NCBI RefSeq assembly: GCF_014842265.1 | Contig: NZ_JACYVI010000018.1 | Span: 1 to 64,000 of the forward strand | Length of the DNA stretch: 64,000 nucleotides | Reading direction: 5' to 3' | DNA from: Pseudomonas sp. CFBP 13711 | Lineage (GTDB): Bacteria; Pseudomonadota; Gammaproteobacteria; Pseudomonadales; Pseudomonadaceae | Notes under the pieces: model-generated | Told to the model about the DNA's origin: nothing | Databases searched by the model: none | What the model saw: the letters and a program-made list of their open reading frames with translations, nothing else | In this document: positions 34,537-42,964 of the stretch, piece by piece | Layout: each line of letters starts with the position of its first letter | How positions within the stretch are numbered: the stretch's first letter is position 1 | Made by a program: the position numbers and the translations under genes

Positions 34537-34660
34537 TGCGCAAGAAGTTGCGCACGGCTGTGCAACGTCTTGCGCACTCGCCTGCAGGCCAAAAACGACG
34601 TGGCTTCTAGAGCTGTAGGGCCTCTAAAGCACGCAATCAAGTGCGCAACTTCTTGCGCAC
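34537..34660. repeat. Three-copy palindromic array upstream of rhs
   Basis: TGCGCAAGAAGTTGCGCAC (34537-34555) is the inverse of 34641-34660 over 19 bases and nearly the inverse of GTGCAACGTCTTGCGCACT (34560-34578). The first two form a stem of about 17 bp with loop GGCT; the third could replace either arm. The wider gap 34369-34740 otherwise holds no convincing gene and should carry the rhs promoter. Confidence 0.7.
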
Positions 34661-34740
34661 TCCACCAGACCCGCACCCAACCGCTCTTCACCCGAAACAC
34701 GGCATCGCCAACAAAATGCGGCAGCGAAAAACGACCAAAA

Positions 34741-34765
34741 AAAAGCCCCGAAATTCGGGGCTTTT
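34741..34765 (-). terminator. Rho-independent terminator of the hemerythrin gene
   Basis: AAAAGCCCCGAA/TTCGGGGCTTTT with a further T-run on the minus strand, 17 bases after the hemerythrin stop. Confidence 0.92.
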
Positions 34766-34781
34766 CAGCATTCAGAGCGGC

Positions 34782-35225
34782 TCAAGCTTTGGCCAATTGC
34801 TCCTCATACTCCTTGTGATACTCACGGGCCAGCGATTGCTTCTGCTTGTCGTCCAGCAGTTTGCCCGCCGACTGGAAGAACTTCTGCTCTTCTTCCTTCA
34901 GGTGGTGATGGACCTTCTCCGACAGCTTCTTGGCCGTGGCCATCCAGGACGGGCTGGACATCTCGGTTTCGTCGAGCTCTTCCATCATCTCATCCATTTC
35001 ATGGTGCTCGGAAATGGCATGGCGGCTGAGGTCGACGCCGTTGTCGAACTGCATCAACGGGATATAGAAGAAGCGCTCTTCGGCGGTTTCGTGGGCCTGC
35101 AGTTCAGCTTTCAGCTGTTTGTAGACCTCGACACGCTCCTCGCTGTCGCCATGGGTTTGGATCAAGGCATCGGCATAGCCGCGTTGCCGGTCATGACTCT
35201 CTCTCAGGGCTTCAAAAATGTTCAC
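34782..35225 (-). CDS. Hemerythrin HHE-domain protein
   Basis: A 147-residue soluble four-helix protein with di-iron ligands placed as in HHE proteins: H11 (ESHDRQ), H-x-x-x-E in QAHETAEERFF, HHEMDEMMEEL, and HHHLKEEEQKFF. It may bind O2 or NO or protect against oxidative or nitrosative stress. It stands alone with its own terminator. Confidence 0.9.
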   Translation of the reverse strand: MNIFEALRESHDRQRGYADALIQTHGDSEERVEVYKQLKAELQAHETAEERFFYIPLMQFDNGVDLSRHAISEHHEMDEMMEELDETEMSSPSWMATAKKLSEKVHHHLKEEEQKFFQSAGKLLDDKQKQSLAREYHKEYEEQLAKA

Positions 35226-35433
35226 GGGTGCTCCTTGGTTCGGCGACGGACTGATGTGCTTATCCCTAGACCGCAGCGGGTATTCAGCCGTTCCGTTGCG
35301 CTTCGGGCATATGCATAGATCTATAAGTTTCTTTCATAACCCACGTCGTTTTTTATAATGAAAGTGAAGCTGTTTCGATGTGCTCATTCGTTTTTGCGCT
35401 GAGCGCTCCTCCTGTGCCCGTTCAAGGATCCTC

Positions 35434-36375
35434 ATGTCCCTGCGAAAGATCATCGTGGCCGCAGCATTAATGCTGGCGACCCTCACCGCTCACGCCGAGC
35501 AGGTCATCAACATCGGCTATCAGCGCTCGTCCACGCTGTGGATTCTGCTCAAGAACGACGGCCAGTTGGAGGAACGGCTCAAGCCGCTGGGCTTCACCGT
35601 CAACTGGCATGAATTCAGCAGCGGGCTCTTGAGTGCAATGAACGCCGGCAGTGTGGACCTGCATGCCGATGTCGCCGATGCGTTTGCCTTGTTCACGCAA
35701 GCGGCGAATGCGCCGCTGACCTACTACGCCCGTGAGAATCCTTCCCCGACAGCGCAGGCCATCATCGTCCCGGACAGCTCACCGATTCGCAGCGTTGCCG
35801 ACCTCAAGGGCAAAACCGTCGCGGTGTCGAAGGGCTCGGGCAGTCATTTTCTGTTGATTTCGGCCCTGAAGAGCGCCGGGCTGACCCTCAAGGACATCAA
35901 GCCGATTTACCTGGAGGCGCCCGATGGTGTCGCCGCGTTTGCCAGCGGCAACGTCGACGCCTGGGCGATCTGGGACCCTTTCCTGGCGACCCAGCAACGC
36001 GAGCATCATGTTCGCGTGCTGACCGACGGCTCCGGCGGCATTGCCAACTACAACCGTTTTTACGTGGCCAACACGAGCTTCGCCAAGGCCCATCCCGAGG
36101 TGCTGCAAGTGGTGTTCGAAACCTTGCATCAGGCCGGGCAGTGGGTGAAAGGTCATCCCAAGGAAGCCGCGGCGAATCTGGCGCCGCTGTGGGGCAACAT
36201 CCCGCCTGAGACCGTCGAGCTGGCCAACAGCCGACGCAGCTACGACATCGTCCCGGTCAAGGTGGATGAACTGGCCGAACAGCAGCGCATCGCCGACTTC
36301 TATTTTGAAGCCGGGATGATCCCCAAAGCGCTGAAGGTGTCCGACATCGCTGTCTGGACCCCGCACGCCCAATAA
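35434..36375 (+). CDS. Sulfonate-type ABC substrate-binding protein (SsuA-like)
   Basis: A 313-residue periplasmic binding protein. The signal peptide is MSLRKIIVAAALMLATLTAHA, then the aliphatic-sulfonate/nitrate binding fold (VINIGYQRSSTLWILLKNDG; LKGKTVAVSKGSGSHFLL; FASGNVDAWAIWDPF). The start was picked at the signal peptide, with AAGGATC upstream. It forms a pair with the flavin monooxygenase 15 bases on. No SsuB/SsuC transport genes adjoin, so it must use a permease encoded elsewhere. Confidence 0.9.
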   Translation: MSLRKIIVAAALMLATLTAHAEQVINIGYQRSSTLWILLKNDGQLEERLKPLGFTVNWHEFSSGLLSAMNAGSVDLHADVADAFALFTQAANAPLTYYARENPSPTAQAIIVPDSSPIRSVADLKGKTVAVSKGSGSHFLLISALKSAGLTLKDIKPIYLEAPDGVAAFASGNVDAWAIWDPFLATQQREHHVRVLTDGSGGIANYNRFYVANTSFAKAHPEVLQVVFETLHQAGQWVKGHPKEAAANLAPLWGNIPPETVELANSRRSYDIVPVKVDELAEQQRIADFYFEAGMIPKALKVSDIAVWTPHAQ

Positions 36376-36390
36376 GTCAGGAGCGCGATC

Positions 36391-37716
36391 ATGAGTCGTC
36401 ACATTCACCTGTCGGCGTTCCTGCTGACCGGGCCGGTTATTCACAGTCATGCGGTCTGGCGCCATCCCGAAACGGTCGGCCATTACCTGGATCCCGAGTA
36501 TTACGCCCGCACGGCGCGGGTGGTGGAGGAGGGCCTGTTCGATTTTCTGTTCTTCGCCGACCGGCTGGCGGTGGGTGACCAGATGGGCGGCTCGCGGGAC
36601 GTGGCCCTGCGGTATGGCGCGCAGGATGCGACGCGTCTGGACCCGCTGCCGATTCTGTCCTACCTGGTCGGGCAAACGAGCAAGCTCGGCCTGGGCGCTA
36701 CCCGCTCGACGACCTATTACGAGCCGGCGCACATCGCTCGGGAGTTCGCCACGCTGGATCATCTGTCCAAAGGCCGCGCTGCCTGGAACATCGTCACGTC
36801 GATGAATGACAGCGAAGGGCGCCTGTTCGGCAAGGACAAGCACCTTGAGCACGACCTGCGCTATGACCGCGCTGACGAGTTCGTCGAAGTGACGCTGAAG
36901 TTGTGGCGCAGCTGGGGGCCGGATGCGCTGAAGCTGGACCGGGAAAGCGGCGTGCTGGCCGACCCGTCGAAGATCACCTCGGTGAAGCACCACGGCGAGT
37001 GGTTCAAGGTTGAAGGGCCGCTGAACATCCCGCGCACGCCGCAGGGGCGTCCGGTGCTGATTCAGGCCGGCTCGTCGGGGCGTGGACGGCGTTTCGGCGC
37101 GCGCTGGGCCGAGGCGATTTTCACCATTCACCCGCACCTCAAGGCCATGCACGCGTTTCGCCAGGACGTGCGCGAGCAGGTCGTCGAGCAAGGCCGCCAC
37201 GCCGACAGCTGCAAGGTGCTGACGGCGGTGATGCCGTTTATTGGTGGCAGCGAAGCCGAGGCGCGGGCCAAGCGCGACAAGCACAACGCATTGGCGCGCC
37301 CGGAACTGGGTCTGGTCACCCTGGCGTCGCAACTGAACGTCGATCTCTCTCCGTTTCCGCTGTCTGCGACGCTGGCAGAGATCGCACGCTCGCCGTCTAT
37401 ACCGCCTGCTGCGGCGGAGAAGCTGCTGATGCAAGGGCCGGACACGACGCTGGAGGAACTGGGCCGGATTTTCGCCAGCAGCGTACGGGTGCCGCAGCTG
37501 GTCGGCACGGGGGCACAGATTGCCGATCAACTGGCGGAGATGTTCACCCTGGGCGGTTGCGACGGCTTCGTCATTTCCCCGGCATATCTGCCGGGCTCGT
37601 TCAGCGAGTTTGTCGAAAGCGTCATTCCACACCTGCAACGCAAAGGGCTGTTTCGCACAGCGTATGAAGGCTCGACCCTGCGTGAGCATCTGGGGTTGGA
37701 GGCGCTGGACTCCTGA
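36391..37716 (+). CDS. FMN-dependent monooxygenase (NtaA/SnaA/DszA family)
   Basis: A 441-residue TIM-barrel flavin monooxygenase of the bacterial luciferase-like NtaA/SnaA/DszA/ScmK group, which use FMNH2 from a separate reductase to break C-S or C-N bonds in organosulfur or aminocarboxylate compounds. Family stretches are present (EEGLFDFLFFADRLAVGDQ; GRAAWNIVTSMNDSEGRLFG; GRPVLIQAGSSGRGRRFGAR). Pairing with an SsuA-like protein suggests scavenging of an organosulfur compound; the exact substrate is unknown. No reductase gene is adjacent. Confidence 0.9.
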   Translation: MSRHIHLSAFLLTGPVIHSHAVWRHPETVGHYLDPEYYARTARVVEEGLFDFLFFADRLAVGDQMGGSRDVALRYGAQDATRLDPLPILSYLVGQTSKLGLGATRSTTYYEPAHIAREFATLDHLSKGRAAWNIVTSMNDSEGRLFGKDKHLEHDLRYDRADEFVEVTLKLWRSWGPDALKLDRESGVLADPSKITSVKHHGEWFKVEGPLNIPRTPQGRPVLIQAGSSGRGRRFGARWAEAIFTIHPHLKAMHAFRQDVREQVVEQGRHADSCKVLTAVMPFIGGSEAEARAKRDKHNALARPELGLVTLASQLNVDLSPFPLSATLAEIARSPSIPPAAAEKLLMQGPDTTLEELGRIFASSVRVPQLVGTGAQIADQLAEMFTLGGCDGFVISPAYLPGSFSEFVESVIPHLQRKGLFRTAYEGSTLREHLGLEALDS

Positions 37717-37843
37717 ACCCTGCGCCTGAGAAATTCATACTCCGTACAGCCAGCTGACAGCTTTGCGCGATCATTGACGGGCTGACATTCGCGACATGCT
37801 GCGTATGATGAGCCCGACGTTTTTCGCAAAAAGGCTCACGCTC

Positions 37844-38566
37844 ATGATGAAGTTTTTCGCCGCGCTGCTGTGTGTGTTTACCGGCATGGCCCACGCAGAA
37901 CCCGCGCTGCTCACCGACCTTGGGCTGCCGTATCTGGCGGCGGCGCCCGCTGAATCCAGAGACAAACCCCTGATCATTTTCCTGCACGGCTATGGCAGCG
38001 ACGAGCGCGACCTGCTCGACATCAAAAACGATCTCTCCCCGGGTTACACCTACCTCTCCGTGCGCGCGCCGCAGGAAGTCGACGGCGGCGGCTACAAGTG
38101 GTTCACCCAGGACACCGACCAAGCCGAATACGAAGGCGTGACCAGCGATGTCGACAAAAGCACCGACTTGCTGCGGACCTTCATCCAGCAGGCCACCGAG
38201 AAATACCAGACCCAGCCCGACAAAGTGATCCTGGTCGGCTTCAGCCAGGGCGCGATGATGAGCTACCAGATCGGCCTGCAATACCCGGAACTGGTACACG
38301 GCATCGCACCGCTGAGCGGCAAGATTCTCGCGTCCCTCCATTCACGCCTGAAGCCCGATGAGCGCCTGAAATCGCTGAAAGTGTTCATCGGCCATGGCTC
38401 CGCCGACACCCGCGTGCCTTACTCGGGCGCAACCGATGCCAAGGCGGTGCTGGAGAATCTGCTGATCGTTCCGGAGTTTCATTCCTACGCCGGGGCGGGG
38501 CATACGATTACAACGGCTGAAGTGGCGGACTTGAAGCACTGGCTGGAAGCGCAACTGCAAAAATAA
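37844..38566 (+). CDS. Exported carboxylesterase, alpha/beta hydrolase
   Basis: A 240-residue secreted or periplasmic hydrolase with signal peptide MMKFFAALLCVFTGMAHA. The nucleophile elbow is GFSQG (VILVGFSQGAMMSYQIG). Oxyanion HGYGSD, Asp in GSADTRVPY and His in AGAGHTIT complete the expected triad of the phospholipase/carboxylesterase (YpfH-like) family. The start was chosen at MMKFF, since upstream codons do not look like a signal peptide. It follows the monooxygenase but after a 127-base gap. Confidence 0.88.
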   Translation: MMKFFAALLCVFTGMAHAEPALLTDLGLPYLAAAPAESRDKPLIIFLHGYGSDERDLLDIKNDLSPGYTYLSVRAPQEVDGGGYKWFTQDTDQAEYEGVTSDVDKSTDLLRTFIQQATEKYQTQPDKVILVGFSQGAMMSYQIGLQYPELVHGIAPLSGKILASLHSRLKPDERLKSLKVFIGHGSADTRVPYSGATDAKAVLENLLIVPEFHSYAGAGHTITTAEVADLKHWLEAQLQK

Positions 38567-38589
38567 TCACTTGGAAGAGGCCAGGGCCG

Positions 38590-39444
38590 CTATAGGCCCT
38601 GACTGCCACGAATCAATTCATACGCCCGGCGCGCCAGCGGATTTACCGTATTGGGACGAATCCACAGGTAATAAGTGACGTCGGGCATTCGCGGCAGACC
38701 GTCGGCTTCCCCCAGTACCCGCATGTCCGGCCCGAGCATCTCCATGCTGCGCGCCGTGACGCCAAGGCCCGCGCGCGTGGCCGCCTTGATGCCGATCAGG
38801 TTTGACGCCAGGTACGCCTGACGCCACTCGATGTCGGCGCGCTCCATTGCTTCGATGGCATAGCGCCGGTAAATACTCGGCTCGTCCACCAGAATGAGCG
38901 GTATCGGTTCGCCCGGGACATGCAGGTACTGCGCCGAGCAGATCCACCAGACCGGCGACGTGCGCAGGGCGAATCCTTCCAGCGCCGAATCCTCGCGGGT
39001 CGAGATCACCATGTCGACCTTGCCCCGATGCAAATCCTCCATCAGAAACGGGCTTCGACCGACGTCGATCTCCAGTCGCAGCTTCGGCGCAGAACGGGCG
39101 ATGTGGCTGAGGATGGGCGGCAGGATGGTGTCGGCGATGTCGTGGGGCGAGCCGATGCGCAGGACGCCGCTCATAGTGCTTTCGCGAAGGGAGTTGAGCG
39201 CGTCGTCGTTCAGCGAAAGCATCTGTCGGGCATGGCGTAACAGCTGCCGACCGGGTTCGGTGAGTTGCTTTTGACGGCCCTGTTTCTGGAACAGGCTGAC
39301 GCCAATCTGCTGCTCCAGACGCTGCATGTGTTGCGTCACCGACGACTGCGTGCGCGACAGGTGCGCCCCCGCGCCAGCGAAGCTGTGGTAATCGACGACG
39401 GCGACGAAAGTGCGCAGCAGTTCGAGGTCTAGGGTCGAGGACAT
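38590..39444 (-). CDS. LysR-family transcriptional regulator
   Basis: A 284-residue LysR regulator: an N-terminal winged helix-turn-helix (LELLRTFVAVVDYHSFAGAG; LSRTQSSVTQHMQRLEQQIG) and a C-terminal effector domain (about residues 90-280). It is transcribed away from the ten-gene cluster starting at 39765 with a 320-base spacer, the classical layout for a LysR activator of that cluster. The effector is unknown. Confidence 0.92.
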   Translation of the reverse strand: MSSTLDLELLRTFVAVVDYHSFAGAGAHLSRTQSSVTQHMQRLEQQIGVSLFQKQGRQKQLTEPGRQLLRHARQMLSLNDDALNSLRESTMSGVLRIGSPHDIADTILPPILSHIARSAPKLRLEIDVGRSPFLMEDLHRGKVDMVISTREDSALEGFALRTSPVWWICSAQYLHVPGEPIPLILVDEPSIYRRYAIEAMERADIEWRQAYLASNLIGIKAATRAGLGVTARSMEMLGPDMRVLGEADGLPRMPDVTYYLWIRPNTVNPLARRAYELIRGSQGL

Positions 39445-39764
39445 TGGTGGTTACTCGTTTAAACGGTTCATTACCCGAAGCGCTATCCCTTGTAGGAGTG
39501 AGCTTGTATTACATCAGCTGAACGGGCTAATACATTACGTTTTTTTATGAATGGGGAAAGCCCTGTCTCTAAAAATATCGATCAGACTCAACAAAACTGC
39601 GCTTATGCTTTTTTGTTTTAAGGCCCGAAATCAGAAAGTTATAACCATATTTGATATTTGCATTTCCGCTCCGGCAGTTCCCTCCCTAGCATGCAGCTCA
39701 TTACAAGGCGCTGACGCATAACCCGTCTCAAGCGCCGAGCCGATGTCCATCTGAGGGGAAGTCC
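39445..39764. promoter_or_regulatory. Divergent promoter region, lysR and amino-acid/sulfur cluster
   Basis: No gene. It contains an AT-rich stretch (about 39540-39660; AGTTATAACCATATTTGATA near 39637), probably the promoter and activator-binding part for the plus-strand cluster. AGGGGAAG precedes the first start. A lone half of the GAGCGAGCTTGCTCGC repeat lies at about 39491-39513. No specific LysR box could be fixed. Confidence 0.5.
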
Positions 39765-40607
39765 ATGCCGTCCACGCGTTTGCCGATTGCTCGTATCCTG
39801 CCGCTGATGATCGGCGCCGCCGTGATGCTGGGCGCCAGTTTGGCGGCGCAGGCCGATGCCACGCTTGACAAGATCGAGCAACGCCATCGTCTGGTGGTCG
39901 GTGTGCTGCTGTCCGGCGGCCCGTTTGGCTCCATTGACCCGAAGACGCAGAAACCCGAGGGCCTGAATGTCGACATGGCCCAAGACCTCGGTCGTCAGCT
40001 CGGCGCCGACGTGGAACTGGTGCCCGTGCTGCCCGCCAACCGTGTGCAGTTCCTGCAGCAGGGCAAGGTCGATCTGCTGATCGCCAACATGGAGTGGACC
40101 GCCGAGCGCGGCCAGCAACTGGGCTTCGTACCCACCCCGTTCTATCGCGTCGGCGGCACGGCGGCCGTGCTCAAAGACAGCAAGATCACCCGCTGGGAAG
40201 ACCTGAAAGGCCAACCGGTCTGCACGTCCCAGGGCAGCAGCTACGTCAAGCCGCTCACCGAATTCGGCGCTGAACTGAAGGCATTCAAAAGCTCCTCGGA
40301 GTCGTTGCTCGCCTTGCGGGGCAACAACTGCGTCGCGGCCGTGCACGACGCCACGCTGATCAATCCATTGGTGGCCGACAGCCCGGAATGGCAGAACTAC
40401 CGCGCCTTCAGTCCCGAACTCAATCCTGCGCCGTCTGTGATCTGGACCCGCCCCGGCGAGACCGACACCCAGGCGAAACTCGACGCCATCGTCAAAGGCT
40501 GGCACCGGACCGCCTGGCTGATCGACGCCGAGAAGCGCCACCACATCACCCCGGCCTCGCCAGCGCTGGTCGAGCTGCACGACAAGTTCCAGGCCGCGGG
40601 CGCCTGA
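39765..40607 (+). CDS. Amino-acid ABC transporter binding protein 1 (family 3)
   Basis: A 280-residue periplasmic family 3 solute-binding protein with an N-terminal signal peptide ending around AAQA. Core: ATLDKIEQRHRLVVGVLLSG; FLQQGKVDLLIANMEWTAER; WEDLKGQPVCTSQGSSY. It is a paralogue of the next gene, with near-identical segments (NRVQFLQQGKVD). It is first in the cluster. Confidence 0.9.
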   Translation: MPSTRLPIARILPLMIGAAVMLGASLAAQADATLDKIEQRHRLVVGVLLSGGPFGSIDPKTQKPEGLNVDMAQDLGRQLGADVELVPVLPANRVQFLQQGKVDLLIANMEWTAERGQQLGFVPTPFYRVGGTAAVLKDSKITRWEDLKGQPVCTSQGSSYVKPLTEFGAELKAFKSSSESLLALRGNNCVAAVHDATLINPLVADSPEWQNYRAFSPELNPAPSVIWTRPGETDTQAKLDAIVKGWHRTAWLIDAEKRHHITPASPALVELHDKFQAAGA

Positions 40608-40659
40608 GTTGCTGCTCTTTTTCGCCCGGTTTTTCAGGTTTCCTACAAGGCATTCGTTC

Positions 40660-41508
40660 ATGAGCAGCTTTTCCATCGGCAAGACCCTGTCCGCTATTGG
40701 CCTCTCGATCGGCCTGGCAATGGGGGCGACCCTGGCCCACGCCGACGCGACGCTGGACAAGATCAATCAGCGCCACAAAATCAGCATCGGCGTGATCCTC
40801 AGCGGCCCGCCGTTCGGCACCATCGATCCGAAGACCGGCGAGCACCTGGGCTACAACGTCGAGCTGGCCAAGGGGATCGCGCAGAAGCTCGGCGTCGAAG
40901 TCGAAACCGTTTCCGTGCTGGCCCCCAACCGCGTGCAGTTTCTGCAGCAGGGCAAGGTCGACATCCTGATCGCCAACATGCAGTACACCGATGAGCGCGC
41001 CGAGATTCTCGACTACGCGCCGACGCCCTACGAAGAAGTCGGTGGCGCCGCGCTGATCCGCAAGGGCGCGGGCATCAGCAAATGGGAGGACCTCAAGGGC
41101 AAGCCGGTTTGCGTGTCTCAGGGCAGCAACTTCATCAAGCCATTGCAGGAAACCTACGGCGCTGAAATCAAAGCGTTCCGCAGCCAGTCCGAGTCGCTGT
41201 TGTCCCTGCGTGGCAACGGCTGCGTGGCCGCCGTGCACGTCAGTCCGACCATGCGCGCGCTGCTGGATGATCCGGAGTGGGCCGACTACAACCTCCCGCT
41301 GGCCAACGACCTGATCCCGTCGAAATCGGTGATCTGGGTGCGCAAGGGCGAGCACGATACCGAGGCAAAAATCGACGCGATCATTCGCGACTGGCACCGC
41401 AGCGGCTGGCTGATCGAACTCGGCGAACGCACTGGCATGGCCCCCTCTCAAGCCCTGCGTGACCTGCACGAACAGTTCCGCAACGCAGCGCCGCTTGCCA
41501 CCAAATGA
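40660..41508 (+). CDS. Amino-acid ABC transporter binding protein 2 (family 3)
   Basis: A 282-residue family 3 binding protein, signal peptide MSSFSIGKTLSAIGLSIGLA and on to AHA. It shares the order of motifs with the preceding paralogue (ATLDKINQRHKISIGVILSG; FLQQGKVDILIANMQYTDER; GSNFIKPLQETYGAE). Both keep a Cys pair (PVCVSQGSN; NGCVAAVH) likely to be a disulfide. The start was taken at the signal peptide. The pair probably feeds the one permease set encoded downstream with different ligands. Confidence 0.9.
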   Translation: MSSFSIGKTLSAIGLSIGLAMGATLAHADATLDKINQRHKISIGVILSGPPFGTIDPKTGEHLGYNVELAKGIAQKLGVEVETVSVLAPNRVQFLQQGKVDILIANMQYTDERAEILDYAPTPYEEVGGAALIRKGAGISKWEDLKGKPVCVSQGSNFIKPLQETYGAEIKAFRSQSESLLSLRGNGCVAAVHVSPTMRALLDDPEWADYNLPLANDLIPSKSVIWVRKGEHDTEAKIDAIIRDWHRSGWLIELGERTGMAPSQALRDLHEQFRNAAPLATK

Positions 41509-41524
41509 CCCCAGGAGGCCAGCG

Positions 41525-42964
41525 ATGAACAGCGATCTGTTCCAGACGTTGCAGCAACTGATCGGCGCCAGCCATGTGCGGCCGGGCGCCGAATCTGCGG
41601 CGCAACTGACCGACAAGCAGGGCAGCTACGTCGGTCGGGCGCTCGCTGTCGTGCGTCCGGCCAACACCGACGAGGTCGCGGCGGTGGTCCGCGCCTGTGT
41701 CGCCCACATGGCACCGATTGTCGTGCAGGGCGGCAACACCGGCCTGATGGGCGCGGCAACCCCGGATGCCAGCGGGCGTTCGGTGCTGTTGCTGCTCGAT
41801 CGCTTGAATCGCGTGCGCCAGATCGATACCGACAACGACACGCTCACTGTCGAGGCCGGCTGCATCCTGCAGAACATTCAGGAGGTGGCCCGGGAAGCAG
41901 GGCGTCTGTTTCCCCTCAGCCTGGGCGCGGAGGGCAGTTGCACCATCGGCGGCAACCTCGGTACCAATGCGGGCGGCACCGCGGTGCTGCGTTACGGCAA
42001 CACCCGCGAGCTGACCCTGGGCCTGGAAGTGGTCACCGCCGAGGGCGAGATCTGGCACGGGCTGCGGGGTCTGCGCAAGGATAACACCGGTTACGACCTG
42101 CGTGACCTGTACATCGGCAGCGAAGGCACCTTAGGCATCATTACGGCGGCGACGCTTAAACTGTTTCCGCTGCCCAAAGCGCAAAGCACTGCGTTTCTGG
42201 CGTTCGATTCGCTGGGCCAGGCGGTGAGTTTCCTGTCCCATGCCCGCGCCGGTTTCGGTGCCAGCCTGACCGCATTCGAACTGCTCACCGCCGATTGCCT
42301 GGCGTTGTTGCGCGAGCAGTTCCCCGAAGGTCCGCAGCCGTTTTCGAATGCCGCTCAACCCTGGTTCGCTTTGCTGGAACTGTCCGATAACCACAGCGAA
42401 GCACACGCGCGTCAGGCGTTCGAGGACGTGTTGGGCAGCGCCTTCGAAGAGGGCCTGCTGGCTGATGCGCTGATTGCCGAAAGTCTGGCCCAGAGCGAGG
42501 CGCTGTGGCTGCTGCGCGAGAACATGAGCGACGCGCAGAAGCGGGCCGGACGCAACATGAAGCACGACATCTCGATCCCGATTTCGCGCATCGTCGAATT
42601 CGTCGAACACACCGACGCCTTGCTGCAACAACACTTCCCCGGCGTGCGCAATTTCACCTTCGGTCACCTGGGCGACGGCAACCTGCATTACAACGTCGCC
42701 CACCCACTCGATTCCACCGTCGAGGCACACATGACCCATTACTCCGAACTCAGCCAACGGGTGCACGACAGCGCCCATGCGCATGGGGGTTCGATCAGCG
42801 CCGAGCATGGCATCGGCCAACGCAAGCTGAGCATGCTGCCGCGATACAAAAGCGCCGTCGAACTGGACCTGATGCGCCGCATTAAACAGGCGCTGGACCC
42901 TCTCAATCTGCTCAATCCAGGCAAGGTCCTGGCGAGCGTCGAAAGCCGGAGCACCGCCCCATGA
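41525..42964 (+). CDS. FAD-linked 2-hydroxyacid dehydrogenase/oxidase
   Basis: A 479-residue flavoenzyme of the FAD-binding PCMH/D-lactate-D-2-hydroxyglutarate dehydrogenase family. The N-terminal FAD domain (VVQGGNTGLMGAATPDASGR; GGNLGTNAGGTAVLRYGNTR; YIGSEGTLGIITAATLKLFP) precedes the C-terminal cap with the metal/substrate histidines (FGHLGDGNLHYNV; SAEHGIGQRK). In this setting it may oxidise a 2-hydroxy acid to the 2-oxo acid that the next-encoded aminotransferase uses or makes. It overlaps the aminotransferase gene by four bases. Confidence 0.9.
   Translation: MNSDLFQTLQQLIGASHVRPGAESAAQLTDKQGSYVGRALAVVRPANTDEVAAVVRACVAHMAPIVVQGGNTGLMGAATPDASGRSVLLLLDRLNRVRQIDTDNDTLTVEAGCILQNIQEVAREAGRLFPLSLGAEGSCTIGGNLGTNAGGTAVLRYGNTRELTLGLEVVTAEGEIWHGLRGLRKDNTGYDLRDLYIGSEGTLGIITAATLKLFPLPKAQSTAFLAFDSLGQAVSFLSHARAGFGASLTAFELLTADCLALLREQFPEGPQPFSNAAQPWFALLELSDNHSEAHARQAFEDVLGSAFEEGLLADALIAESLAQSEALWLLRENMSDAQKRAGRNMKHDISIPISRIVEFVEHTDALLQQHFPGVRNFTFGHLGDGNLHYNVAHPLDSTVEAHMTHYSELSQRVHDSAHAHGGSISAEHGIGQRKLSMLPRYKSAVELDLMRRIKQALDPLNLLNPGKVLASVESRSTAP

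Noticed and set aside
34473..34818. 75-82-codon frames upstream of rhs
   Set aside because: They run through the palindrome array and the terminator hairpin; no protein-like conservation or start signals.
35779..37689. 636-codon minus-strand open frame
   Set aside because: It is antisense to the SsuA-like and monooxygenase genes, rich in Arg/His/Gln as expected for the complement of high-GC codons, and has no family motifs.
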